Shown in pieces: positions 30,736 to 38,346 of a stretch of 64,000 nt of DNA. The position numbers were made by a program, and so were the translations under genes. Every line of letters begins with the position of its first letter. Position 1 is the first letter of the stretch. The notes under the pieces are model-generated. The model was not told the origin of the DNA. It searched no databases and saw nothing but the letters and a program-made list of their open reading frames with translations. The DNA is from Massilia sp. WG5 (GTDB lineage: Bacteria; Pseudomonadota; Gammaproteobacteria; Burkholderiales; Burkholderiaceae_D), in contig NZ_CP012640.2 in NCBI RefSeq assembly GCF_001412595.2, positions 1 through 64,000 on the forward strand, given 5' to 3'.

Positions 30736-31047
30736 ATGTCGAACAACACGAAGCACACGCCGACGCCTTGGAGCGCAGTCGGCCTGACCATTGAAGCCGA
30801 CTGCAACGGGATCGTGGTCGCCGACGTAAAAGGCCCGGATAGCCGCGCTCGCGGTAAGGAGCGGATGGAAGACCTGGAGTACTGCCAGGGTAACGCCGCC
30901 TTCATCGTCCGCGCTTGCAATGCGCACGAGCAGCTGGTGGCTGTCGTCGAAGAGCTGGTCGGCGGTCTGCGCTACCTCGGCATGCAGGAAGGTGCTGCGC
31001 CGCTGCAGCGTGCAGCCGAAGCCCTTCGCACTGCACGGGAGGCCTGA
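30736..31047 (+). CDS. 103-aa early phage protein (HTPTPW type)
   Basis: Begins MSNNTKHTPTPWSAVGLTIE and contains NAAFIVRACNAHEQLVAVVE, a pattern shared by many early proteins of betaproteobacterial and enterobacterial phages. GGAGA lies six bases before the ATG at 30736, so the upstream ATG at 30724 is rejected. First gene of the PL-like operon. The function is unknown. Confidence 0.7.
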   Translation: MSNNTKHTPTPWSAVGLTIEADCNGIVVADVKGPDSRARGKERMEDLEYCQGNAAFIVRACNAHEQLVAVVEELVGGLRYLGMQEGAAPLQRAAEALRTAREA

Positions 31048-31049
31048 CC

Positions 31050-31400
31050 ATGCCCCGCGAAGACTTCAACGACGAGCGCGACGTCCAGGTGGCGAAGCTG
31101 GCAGAGCAGCTGGTCTGCGACTGGACCCGCAAGCTGCAGGCCGGCGACCAGCGCGCGATCAGCGACCTGCACAACACGGTGCTCGAGCGCTTTAGCCAAG
31201 ACGACGTGAAGGCCCTGTTCGTGCAGGCGGTGACCGGGCGCGCTATCGCTGATGTGCGCTTCGCCAGCCTGGCGCATGACGCGATGTACGAGGTCTGCAA
31301 GGCCGACGCCGAGCGCGGCGTGGCATTCATGGAGCAGCGCCGCACCGAATCCCGCAACGACAACCGCATCGCACAGGCCGAGCTGGCCCGCATGCATTGA
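31050..31400 (+). CDS. 116-aa helical early protein
   Basis: Begins MPREDFNDERDVQVAKLAEQ. It is all-helical and rich in Asp, Arg and Ala. GGGAGG precedes the ATG by eight bases and the start is two bases after the stop of the previous gene. The function is unknown. It may be an early host-takeover or nucleic-acid-associated protein. Confidence 0.6.
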   Translation: MPREDFNDERDVQVAKLAEQLVCDWTRKLQAGDQRAISDLHNTVLERFSQDDVKALFVQAVTGRAIADVRFASLAHDAMYEVCKADAERGVAFMEQRRTESRNDNRIAQAELARMH

Positions 31401-31421
31401 TAACCACAACAGGAGCCGACC

Positions 31422-31757
31422 ATGAAGATCACCGTGAAGCGCTACGCATTCCTCCACAAGAACAGCACGGTCACCCCCGAGCAGCTGCAGACCGAGCAGG
31501 GCGTAGCCCAGCTCTCGCTCTTCGCCTACCGCGATGGATGGGAGGCGTTCGGCTACACATTCGTCGGCGAGGTCGAGGCCGCCATCGAATTGCCGGACAT
31601 GCGTGGCCTGGTCGAGAACAAGATCGCTGCGCTGAAGGAAGAGGCCGCAAACCTGCGCGCCGAGACCACGAAGAAGTGCACCGAGATCGAGAGCCAGATC
31701 CAGAACCTGCTGGCGATCGAGTACACGCCAGCGCCGGAAGCGGCCGAGCAGCAATAA
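31422..31757 (+). CDS. 111-aa early protein with C-terminal coiled coil
   Basis: The N-terminal part (1-55; MKITVKRYAFLHKNSTVTPE) appears as a mixed beta fold. Residues 60-98 form a coiled coil (LKEEAANLRAETTKKCTEIE). AGGAGCC precedes the ATG. It is frequent in related prophages beside Gp157 and SSB genes. The function is not known. Confidence 0.6.
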   Translation: MKITVKRYAFLHKNSTVTPEQLQTEQGVAQLSLFAYRDGWEAFGYTFVGEVEAAIELPDMRGLVENKIAALKEEAANLRAETTKKCTEIESQIQNLLAIEYTPAPEAAEQQ

Positions 31758-31804
31758 CACCAACAACAACCGCCGGCGGCGTCGGCAGAACGAGGAGCAG
31801 CAGG

Positions 31805-32044
31805 ATGAAACAGAAGAACGAGAGCCGCGGTTACAGCGAGGGCTGCGTCGGCGCGCTCGACCGCACGAAGATCGACTGGTGCTCGAAGTCGCACTCCAAC
31901 GCATCGATGATCAAGGAGGGCGTATTCCCGCCCGGCACCTCTTCTGCCGACGTGCGCAAGCTGGTTGATGGATCGTTCGGTGGCCGGTTCGAGTACTTCG
32001 ACGAGAAGCGCTGCGAATTCAAGTTCATCGCGTATACCGACTGA
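31805..32044 (+). CDS. 79-aa early protein
   Basis: Begins MKQKNESRGYSEGCVGALDR, with two cysteines (14 and 26) and a C-terminal FDEKRCEFKFIAYTD beta segment. GAGGAGCAGCAGG precedes the ATG at 31805. No family is known. Codon use matches its neighbours. Confidence 0.55.
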   Translation: MKQKNESRGYSEGCVGALDRTKIDWCSKSHSNASMIKEGVFPPGTSSADVRKLVDGSFGGRFEYFDEKRCEFKFIAYTD

Positions 32045-32051
32045 GGAAATT

Positions 32052-32234
32052 ATGAGTGCTACCTACATCCCCACCACCCGCGCCCAGCAGCAGGCCGAGC
32101 CCGCCCCGCGCCGCGACCCGATCGGCTTCGTCCTCTTCTACAAGATGGACTGGTGCGAGAAGCACCCGGGCCTGATGTTCCTGGCGATCGGCGCGCTGAT
32201 CGTGCTGGAAGGCGTCATGGAGCAGCTGCTGTGA
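32052..32234 (+). CDS. 60-aa single-pass membrane protein
   Basis: Begins MSATYIPTTRAQQQAEPAPR. The C-terminal transmembrane helix is at about 40-58 (LMFLAIGALIVLEGVM). GAGGAAAT precedes the ATG. Its stop overlaps the GTG of the next small membrane protein, so the two are probably made as a pair. The function is unknown. Confidence 0.55.
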   Translation: MSATYIPTTRAQQQAEPAPRRDPIGFVLFYKMDWCEKHPGLMFLAIGALIVLEGVMEQLL

Positions 32235-32344
32235 TCCGCGACGCCGCCCGCGCCCTGGTCCTCGTGATCGCCTTCCTGTTCATCGTGGCGGAGGTGCAGG
32301 AGCTGGACCACGCCAACGAAGTGCCTATCTGGAGCCCGCAATGA
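32231..32344 (+). CDS. 37-aa small membrane protein
   Basis: Starts GTG at 32231 overlapping the previous TGA (GTGA) and ends with ATGA overlap into the next gene. The protein (VIRDAARALVLVIAFLFIVA and onwards) has one strong hydrophobic helix (residues 8-20) and an acidic tail. Couplings on both sides are the best evidence. The function is unknown. Confidence 0.5.
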   Translation: MIRDAARALVLVIAFLFIVAEVQELDHANEVPIWSPQ

Positions 32345-32517
32345 ACAACGCAGATGCAGCCGATGCGCTGAAGCAGTACGAGGAAATGGGCCGGCGCCGC
32401 ACGCTGTTCCCGCCGCTGCAGTCACCGCCGCCCGCGTCCGTGTGGCGGCCGGAGCTGACTGAGGAAGAGCGCGCCGCACGTGAGCAGTATGTGAAAGACC
32501 ACGACCTACCGTTTTAA
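32341..32517 (+). CDS. 58-aa phage protein ending DDLPF-like
   Basis: Begins MNNADAADALKQYEEMGRRR, with a proline-rich middle (FPPLQSPPPASVWRPE) and the terminal KDHDLPF, which resembles the acidic tips used by SSB-type proteins for partner binding. ATG overlaps the upstream TGA. A partner in the recombination module is possible. Confidence 0.5.
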   Translation: MNNADAADALKQYEEMGRRRTLFPPLQSPPPASVWRPELTEEERAAREQYVKDHDLPF

Positions 32518-32541
32518 CCATCGCAACCACCAAGGAAAACC

Positions 32542-33210
32542 ATGAGCATCGCAACCCTCATCATCGGCGAGTCGGGCACCGGCAAGTCGACCAGCCTGCG
32601 CAACCTGGACCCCGAGCAGACGCTGCTGATCCAGTCCGTGAAGAAGCCGCTGCCGTTCCGCTCGGCGAACTGGAAGCCGGTCGTGAAGGGCCAGGGCGGC
32701 AACGTCTACGTCAGCGACAACAGCGCGCACATCGTGGCTGCCATGGACCGCACCGCGGCGTCGATCATCGTGATCGACGACTTCCAGTACATCCTGGCCA
32801 ACGAGTTCATGCGCCGCGTGACCGACCACGAGTCCGGCAATGGCGCCTTCGCCAAGTACAACGAGATCGCCCGCAGCGCCTGGGACATCCTGATGAAGGC
32901 CAGCGCGCTGTCGGATGAGAAGCGTGTCTACATCCTTAGCCACACCAGTACCGACGAAAGCGGGAAGACCAAAATCAAGACGATCGGCAAGCTGCTCGAC
33001 GAGAAGATCGTGCTGGAAGGCCTGGTCACCATCGTTCTGCGCACGCTGAAGATCAACGACCAGTACGTGTTCGCCACGAAGAACAGCGGCTCGGACACCA
33101 CGAAGTCCCCGCTGGGCCTCTTCGAAGAAGGGCACATCGAGAACGACCTCGCCGCGGTTGATGCCGCCGTGTGCGAGTACTACGGCATCACCCAACCACA
33201 AACCATGTAA
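32542..33210 (+). CDS. Sak4-like RecA-fold ATPase
   Basis: A 222-aa P-loop ATPase: Walker A GESGTGKS (9-16), Walker B VIVIDDF-like IIVIDDFQ (75-82). It has the sequence pattern of Sak4-type phage recombinases (RecA core only, no N-terminal domain). These anneal or pair single strands with the help of a phage SSB, and an SSB-like gene follows within eight bases. AAGGAAAACC precedes the ATG. It probably handles phage replication-coupled recombination. Confidence 0.7.
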   Translation: MSIATLIIGESGTGKSTSLRNLDPEQTLLIQSVKKPLPFRSANWKPVVKGQGGNVYVSDNSAHIVAAMDRTAASIIVIDDFQYILANEFMRRVTDHESGNGAFAKYNEIARSAWDILMKASALSDEKRVYILSHTSTDESGKTKIKTIGKLLDEKIVLEGLVTIVLRTLKINDQYVFATKNSGSDTTKSPLGLFEEGHIENDLAAVDAAVCEYYGITQPQTM

Positions 33211-33217
33211 GGAAACC

Positions 33218-33850
33218 ATGTACACCCTCGACACCAAACTGGCCAGCAAGGCCGACGCGATCGGCGCCTACATCAGCGAGACCGGCAAGTACACCGGCAC
33301 CTTCGTGCGGGCCGAGAAGCTGGTCAGCGCGACCAAGCAGACCGACGGCATCGGGTTCACGTTCCGCGCCGACGATGGCCGCGAGTGCCGCTTCGACGTC
33401 TGGACCCGCAAGGGCAACGGCGAGCCGCTGTCCGGTCTGAACCAGATCAACGCCATGATGGCCTGCCTCAGCCTGCGCACTATTACCGTGAGCCAGCAGA
33501 ACGTCAAGAAGTGGGACAACGGCCAGGAAGTCGTGATGCCGGCGCCATGCTTCGCGGACCTGATGGGCAAGCCGATCGGCGTACTGCTACGGGCCGAGGA
33601 GTACGAAAAGATGGCTGACGGCCAAAAGACCGGCGAGCTTGGCTGGCGCATGGGCCTGTTCGCGATCTTCCAGGCCAGCACCGAGCTGATGGCGTCCGAA
33701 ATAATGGCGCGTAAGACCGCCCCCGAGCAGCTCGCAAAGGTTGTGGCCCAGCTGGCCGACAAGCCGCTGAAGAAGCAGGGCGGCGGTGCGCGTCAGCAGC
33801 AGCCTGCAGCAGCCGGCAACCAGTTCGCCGACGACGATATCCCCTTCTAA
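33218..33850 (+). CDS. SSB-like single-strand DNA-binding protein
   Basis: A 210-aa protein with an N-terminal beta-rich body (GKYTGTFVRAEKLVSATKQT) and a Gln-rich linker. The C-terminal acidic tip DDDIPF is the same kind of tip that bacterial SSB uses to recruit partners. It is directly downstream of the Sak4-like gene with TAAGGA at a good distance. It is likely the phage SSB working with Sak4 and replication proteins. Fold membership cannot be proven from sequence inspection. Confidence 0.7.
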   Translation: MYTLDTKLASKADAIGAYISETGKYTGTFVRAEKLVSATKQTDGIGFTFRADDGRECRFDVWTRKGNGEPLSGLNQINAMMACLSLRTITVSQQNVKKWDNGQEVVMPAPCFADLMGKPIGVLLRAEEYEKMADGQKTGELGWRMGLFAIFQASTELMASEIMARKTAPEQLAKVVAQLADKPLKKQGGGARQQQPAAAGNQFADDDIPF

Positions 33851-33888
33851 TTCGATGGAGCCGCGGCCAGCATGGCCGCGAGAACGAT

Positions 33889-34392
33889 ATGACTGCACTT
33901 TCTCTTTACACGATCGCCCAGGAACATCGCTCGATGGTTGAAGCGCTGATGGCGTCCGACAACGATGCGCAGACCATCGCCGACACGCTGGAAGCGGAAT
34001 CCTATCCGCTCGAGGTCAAGGCGCAGAACGTGGCCTACGCGATCAAGAACCTGGACGCGCTGGCCGGCTCGATTAAGGCCGCCGAAGCGGAAATGGCCGC
34101 GCGCCGCAAAGCCATCGAGGGCCGCGTCGCCCATCTGCGCGAGTACACCAAGACCTGCATGGAAATCGCTAGCGTGAGCAAGATCGACTGCCCGCACTTC
34201 GCCCTGTCGATCCGGAAGAACCCGGCCAGCGTCGACATCTTCGAGCCTGCCCTGATCCCGGCAGAGTTCATGCGTCAACCCGAACCGCCGCCACCCGCGC
34301 CGGACAAGACCGCGATCAAGGCCGCGCTGCAAGCTGGCCGCGACGTGCCCGGCGCGCTGCTAGCACAGGGCACCCGGCTGGAGATCAAATAG
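33889..34392 (+). CDS. Gp157 family protein
   Basis: A 167-aa protein of the siphovirus Gp157 type: N-terminal helices with coiled coil (VAYAIKNLDALAGSIKAAEA, LREYTKTCME) and a C-terminal FALSIRKNPASVDIFE strand region. Streptococcal Gp157 has been linked to phage resistance. The general function is unknown. It sits between SSB-like and DUF1367 genes, the common recombination-module neighbourhood. Confidence 0.8.
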   Translation: MTALSLYTIAQEHRSMVEALMASDNDAQTIADTLEAESYPLEVKAQNVAYAIKNLDALAGSIKAAEAEMAARRKAIEGRVAHLREYTKTCMEIASVSKIDCPHFALSIRKNPASVDIFEPALIPAEFMRQPEPPPPAPDKTAIKAALQAGRDVPGALLAQGTRLEIK

Positions 34393-34393
34393 C

Positions 34394-34855
34394 ATGAAAG
34401 AGATCGTCCTGACCAAGACCCCGGCTGGCGCCCTGGCTCCCATGGATCCGCAGGCCGCTGACTATATCGCCAAGCTAAAGACTGGCGCGGCCGTCCGCGC
34501 CACCGTGAAGCAGCAGCGTAACCCGCGGTTCCACAAAAAATACTTTGCGCTGCTGAACCTCGCCTTCGACGCCTGGGAACCGGCCGAGGCGACGTACAAG
34601 GGCCAAGTCGTCAGCAAGAACTTCGACCAGTTCCGCAACGACATCGTGTGTCTCGCTGGTTTCGGGGAGGTGGCAATCAATCTGCGCGGCGAGACGCGCG
34701 TGACCGCCAAAAGCATCAGCTTCGCCAACATGGCTCAGGACGAGTTCGACAACCTCTACAACGCCACCGTCAACGTGATCTTGAAGCATGTTCTGACCAA
34801 CTACACCCGCGACGATCTGGACGACGTGATCGATCGCCTGACCGGGTTCTTTTGA
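34394..34855 (+). CDS. DUF1367 family protein
   Basis: A 153-aa protein with the signature RNPRFHKKYFALLNLAFD and C-terminal FDNLYNATVNVILKHVL. DUF1367 proteins are found in recombination blocks of lambdoid phages, often near NinB-like genes. The biochemical role is not established. The start is one base after the Gp157 stop, so the pair is co-translated. Confidence 0.8.
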   Translation: MKEIVLTKTPAGALAPMDPQAADYIAKLKTGAAVRATVKQQRNPRFHKKYFALLNLAFDAWEPAEATYKGQVVSKNFDQFRNDIVCLAGFGEVAINLRGETRVTAKSISFANMAQDEFDNLYNATVNVILKHVLTNYTRDDLDDVIDRLTGFF

Positions 34856-34856
34856 C

Positions 34857-35099
34857 ATGATGCGCGCCTTCGCCAACGGCATCTGGTTCTACGCCGAGCC
34901 GGCCACCCGCGAGTGCCTGGGCTGCATCTTCGACAACGAGCGCAGCAAGGTGTGTAAGCAGGCCGGCGAGGTGGCGGCAGAAGCCGGCATGCCGGACTGC
35001 GAGAGCAAAGGCCCGGGCGCCAGCAGCTACATATACCGGCTGGACCTGAGCGGCGGGCGCCAGATGGATTTATTGGAGAGCATAAGTGAATCAGTTTGA
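34857..35099 (+). CDS. 80-aa cysteine-containing phage protein
   Basis: It has four cysteines (20, 23, 33, 48; the first pair as CLGC) and a YIYRLDL strand, suggesting a small metal-binding protein. The last 14 bases overlap the DndC-like gene. In related phages a protein of this type precedes the PAPS-reductase-like gene, so a functional link is possible but unproven. Confidence 0.6.
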   Translation: MMRAFANGIWFYAEPATRECLGCIFDNERSKVCKQAGEVAAEAGMPDCESKGPGASSYIYRLDLSGGRQMDLLESISESV

Positions 35100-36315
35100 T
35101 ATTTTCGGCGCCGGCGCGCGCCGCCTGCAAATGACGGAATCGATTGAGCTGACGATCCAGTCGCTGCAGGCCTACGGCGCCGAGCATGAGCACTGGGGCC
35201 TGGCCTGGTCGGGCGGCAAGGACAGCTCAGCCACGCTCACCCTGATCATGTACCTGCTGGACACCGGCAAGATCCGGCGTCCGAAATCGCTGACGGTGTT
35301 CTACGCCGATACGCGCCAGGAACTGCCGCCGCTGGCGATCGCCGCGCGCCACATCATGGACGAGCTGGAAGAGCGCGGTATCCGCTGCGAGGTGGTGACC
35401 GCGCCGATGGACAAACGTTTCATGGTCTACATCCTGGGCCGTGGCGTGCCGCCGCCGAACAACAACACGCTGCGGTGGTGCACGCGCCAGATCAAGATCG
35501 ACCCGATGGAGCAGGCGCTGCGGGGCCGCCTCGACGAGCTGGACGGCCAGATCCTGATGATCACCGGCGTGCGCCAGGGCGAGAGTGCGATCCGAGACCG
35601 CCGCATCGAAATGAGCTGCGGGAAGGACGGCGCCGAGTGTGGACAGGGCTGGTATCAGCAGGTGCTGCCGAACGCAAAGGGACTGCGCGGCCGGCTGGCC
35701 ACCTTGGCGCCACTGCTGCACTGGCGCGTCTGCCATGTGTGGGAATGGCTGAAACACTGGGCGCCGACGGTGGAATTCGGCGATTGGAGCACGGCCATGA
35801 TCGCGGACGCCTACGGCGGCGATGAAGCCGAAGAGATCAACGCCCGTACCGGCTGCATCGGCTGCGCGCTGGCCCAGGAAGACAAGGCACTCGACAGCGT
35901 GCTGCTGCTGCCGGCCTGGTCGTACCTGGCGCCGCTGAAGGGCCTGCGTCCGCTGTGGCGCGAGCTGCGCGAGCCACAGCACCGCCTGCGCAAGGCCGGC
36001 GCCGAGACCTTGAAGGACGGCAGTATTGCCAAGAATCCGCAGCGGATGGGCCCGCTGACGCTGGAAGCGCGCTTGATGGGCCTCGACCGTGTGCTGGGCA
36101 TCCAAGCAGAGATCAACGAAGCGGCGCGCCGACTGGGCCGGCCCGAGATCGACCTGATCAATGTTGAGGAAGAAGCCCGGATCCGTGAGCTGATTGCGCT
36201 GCAGACCTGGCCGCAAGGCTGGGAGGGCGATGAGCCGATCGCCACGACCGTGATGGACGTGGTCTACCAGAACGGCGCGGTGCAGCCTCGGTTGTTCTCC
36301 GAAGCCGAACTATAA
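35086..36315 (+). CDS. DndC/PAPS-reductase-like PP-loop protein
   Basis: A 409-aa protein, GTG start at 35086 with GGAGAG upstream. PP-loop SGGKDSS at 42-48 binds ATP. VFYADTRQELP and LGRGVPPPNNNTLRWCTRQIK (in part: GRGVPPP, RWCT with Cys132) and TGVRQGESAIRDRR resemble DndC. Cysteines 178, 185, 257 and 260 could hold an iron-sulfur cluster. DndC proteins put sulfur into the DNA backbone. Free-standing phage relatives have no established function. No dndBDE genes are near. Confidence 0.75.
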   Translation: MNQFDIFGAGARRLQMTESIELTIQSLQAYGAEHEHWGLAWSGGKDSSATLTLIMYLLDTGKIRRPKSLTVFYADTRQELPPLAIAARHIMDELEERGIRCEVVTAPMDKRFMVYILGRGVPPPNNNTLRWCTRQIKIDPMEQALRGRLDELDGQILMITGVRQGESAIRDRRIEMSCGKDGAECGQGWYQQVLPNAKGLRGRLATLAPLLHWRVCHVWEWLKHWAPTVEFGDWSTAMIADAYGGDEAEEINARTGCIGCALAQEDKALDSVLLLPAWSYLAPLKGLRPLWRELREPQHRLRKAGAETLKDGSIAKNPQRMGPLTLEARLMGLDRVLGIQAEINEAARRLGRPEIDLINVEEEARIRELIALQTWPQGWEGDEPIATTVMDVVYQNGAVQPRLFSEAEL

Positions 36316-36335
36316 ACCACCAACGAAAGAGACAC

Positions 36336-37823
36336 ATGGACCAAAAAGACCTTTGCGAGCACACCCGAATCCGCCTGATCGCGGCGGCGCTGGGCCACCA
36401 GCAGTGCACGGCGACGGACGGCACCGCGGTGCTGATACCGGGCACGAACAAGCGCATCCTGGTGGGGGACGATGCGTATCTGGCGCGGGTGGCCGGGCGG
36501 GCGAAGCCTAACTGCGGCGCTTGCCCTGGCGATAGCTCGATCTGTAAGACCGAATGTCGCCACCGCGCCGAGAATCCGCCAGCTGCCACCGACAAGAAAG
36601 CAGACACCCTGGACCCGGACCAGTTGCGCGCCGACTTCGAAAAGCGCTACGGCCCGCGAGACTCCTTCGCGTGGCTGACCAACGAAGGTAAATACAAGAT
36701 TCCGTCGTTGCAGTCCGCGTGGGAAATCTATCACGCCGCCACTGAAGACGCCCTGGCTCGCTGCTCTCCACCGCATAGCGGTGCAGGACTGGATGAGCGG
36801 GCGATGTTCGAAGCCTGGGCAGTCAGCGACGACGGCGGCTGGATGGAAAGCGCACTCAAGCGCAATCCGGAAGGTCATGAGTTTGACTACGCTGACGACG
36901 ATGTGGAAGCTGAATGGCGCGCATGGAAAGCACGCGCCGCCCTCGCCCAGCAGGCCGGAGCGCCAACCGACCCGAACCAGCGGTTACACGACTATGAGGC
37001 TGGTGTCCTGCAAGGCGTCGCAGAAGAACAGGCACGCGCATTTCAGGAACAGGTTCGCGCACTTCTCGCCGCTCCGGCTCCTGCTGCCGCCCAGGAAAAA
37101 GGTACGCCTGAGTCGATAGCGGCAAGTAATGCACGCTTCGCCATCGACGGTGCGATTCAGTACGGCCGTGAGAACCGCCATGCGCCGCCGAGCGCCGATC
37201 ACTGGCTGTACGAATATTGGAACATCGGTCGCCAACTCGCCAAGCTGGGCGAAACCGGCTGGGACAACGTAACGCCCATGGCGTCTGAGTGCGGCAAGTG
37301 CAACGACGCTGGCATCATCGGCTTCCCGCCCGACCAATACGAATCTTGCCCTGACTGCACCCCTCTCGCCGCACCTGCTCCCGCAATAGCGCATCAAGCA
37401 GCGCCGGCCGCTGTGACTCAGATTCCGCTTCAAGGCATGGGCGGGGCCGAGTTGGTGCGCGACGAGGCCTATGGCGGCTGGGTTCTCATGCGCGATGCCG
37501 CGCAAATCCGCCACCTCGATCAGTTTGAACGCAGCTTCATCAACAGCGCAATCGCCGCAACCACAGCGGCTGATGCTTCCCCTACCGATGAAGCAAGGGA
37601 TGCGGGGGAACTGGTGCAGCTACGTGCGCAGAATATGCTGTTGGCCAGGCTGTACGACGCTGCGGCGAAGCTGGTCAAGGCAAAGGGCCGATTCCACACC
37701 GAACAGAACTATGCCCAACTGGTCGCTGCATACGACTTAGTGCGCACCGCTGACAGCAAAGGCAACTCATCTGGCGCATCTCTGGCTACTACCCAAGCCC
37801 AAGAGAAAGGAGGTGCGCAATGA
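36336..37823 (+). CDS. mosaic phage protein with CxxC motifs
   Basis: A 495-aa protein built of separable segments. Residues 1-75 contain NCGACPGDSSICKTEC. Residues about 150-205 contain FEAWAVSDDGGWMESAL, a segment found in many unrelated phage proteins. The middle contains ECGKCNDAG and SCPDC (zinc-ribbon type). The C-terminal helix has LVQLRAQNMLLARLYDAAAK. This patchwork is typical of Ea22-like early proteins. The function is unknown. A 16-bp repeat in its 3' end recurs in the next gene. Confidence 0.65.
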   Translation: MDQKDLCEHTRIRLIAAALGHQQCTATDGTAVLIPGTNKRILVGDDAYLARVAGRAKPNCGACPGDSSICKTECRHRAENPPAATDKKADTLDPDQLRADFEKRYGPRDSFAWLTNEGKYKIPSLQSAWEIYHAATEDALARCSPPHSGAGLDERAMFEAWAVSDDGGWMESALKRNPEGHEFDYADDDVEAEWRAWKARAALAQQAGAPTDPNQRLHDYEAGVLQGVAEEQARAFQEQVRALLAAPAPAAAQEKGTPESIAASNARFAIDGAIQYGRENRHAPPSADHWLYEYWNIGRQLAKLGETGWDNVTPMASECGKCNDAGIIGFPPDQYESCPDCTPLAAPAPAIAHQAAPAAVTQIPLQGMGGAELVRDEAYGGWVLMRDAAQIRHLDQFERSFINSAIAATTAADASPTDEARDAGELVQLRAQNMLLARLYDAAAKLVKAKGRFHTEQNYAQLVAAYDLVRTADSKGNSSGASLATTQAQEKGGAQ

Positions 37824-37942
37824 TCTACCAAGCCATCAAATGTTGGTTCTGCGGCGAAGTACCGCATCCTCTCGACACCAGGCACGCAACATGGTGCTCG
37901 CGGGTTTTCAGGGCTACTACCCAAGCCAAGGAGAAGAACTGA
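37820..37942 (+). CDS. 40-aa cysteine-rich protein
   Basis: Begins MIYQAIKCWFCGEVPHPLDT, with Cys8, Cys11 and Cys26 and two histidines, a probable zinc knuckle. A perfect AAAGGAGGT Shine-Dalgarno lies six bases before the ATG, and ATG overlaps the stop of the mosaic gene. The stop overlaps the next ATG by one base. The C-terminal ATTQAKEK repeats the tail of the upstream protein. Confidence 0.6.
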   Translation: MIYQAIKCWFCGEVPHPLDTRHATWCSRVFRATTQAKEKN

Positions 37943-38118
37943 TGATCGAACGCAAACAGGACCGCCGCCGCGGCGTGTCGTCCCACTTCACGAACCCGCA
38001 GAACGACCGGCGCCGGCCGGGCTACGAGCGCCGCAACAGGACCACGGTGCTGCCCATGCCGCTGTCGATGGTAATGCGGGGCGATCGGCGGCGGTTTGAG
38101 GAAGCGGGAATGGAATAG
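37942..38118 (+). CDS. 58-aa arginine-rich protein
   Basis: Begins MIERKQDRRRGVSSHFTNPQ. Strongly basic with several RRR clusters, so a nucleic-acid-binding peptide is likely. It is coupled by a one-base overlap to the previous gene. The N antiterminator of lambdoid phages is also small and basic, but this gene is near the operon end, which argues against that role. Confidence 0.55.
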   Translation: MIERKQDRRRGVSSHFTNPQNDRRRPGYERRNRTTVLPMPLSMVMRGDRRRFEEAGME

Positions 38119-38124
38119 GGGAGA

Positions 38125-38343
38125 ATGATGTCGGAGACATTTTTGGCAGCGGAAGAAGTCCGCGAACTAACGGGGCGGACTAAGCACGCGTTACAGGCGG
38201 ACCAGCTGCGCGCGCAGGGCATCCCCTTCTTTACCAATGCAGTCGGACGCCCGATCGTCCCTCGCGCGGCGATCGAGGGGCGCACCAAGACGGCAAAACC
38301 GCCCGAGAAGGCGTGGGTGCCGGACGTATTACGGAAGGGATGA
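38125..38343 (+). CDS. DUF4224 / excisionase-like protein
   Basis: A 72-aa protein: FLAAEEVRELTGRTKHALQA, then RAQGIPFFTNAVGRPIVPRA, the DUF4224 winged-helix signature. Members lie directly upstream of tyrosine integrases and are thought to act as excisionase-type factors. Here the gap to the integrase is three bases. AGGGGAGA precedes the ATG (38125 or 38128). Confidence 0.8.
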   Translation: MMSETFLAAEEVRELTGRTKHALQADQLRAQGIPFFTNAVGRPIVPRAAIEGRTKTAKPPEKAWVPDVLRKG

Positions 38344-38346
38344 TGT

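Noticed and set aside
37942..38118. Arginine-rich 58-aa protein as lambda N analogue
   Set aside because: It lies near the end of the early operon beside the excisionase-like gene; N should be promoter-proximal and no nut-like boxA/boxB was recognised.
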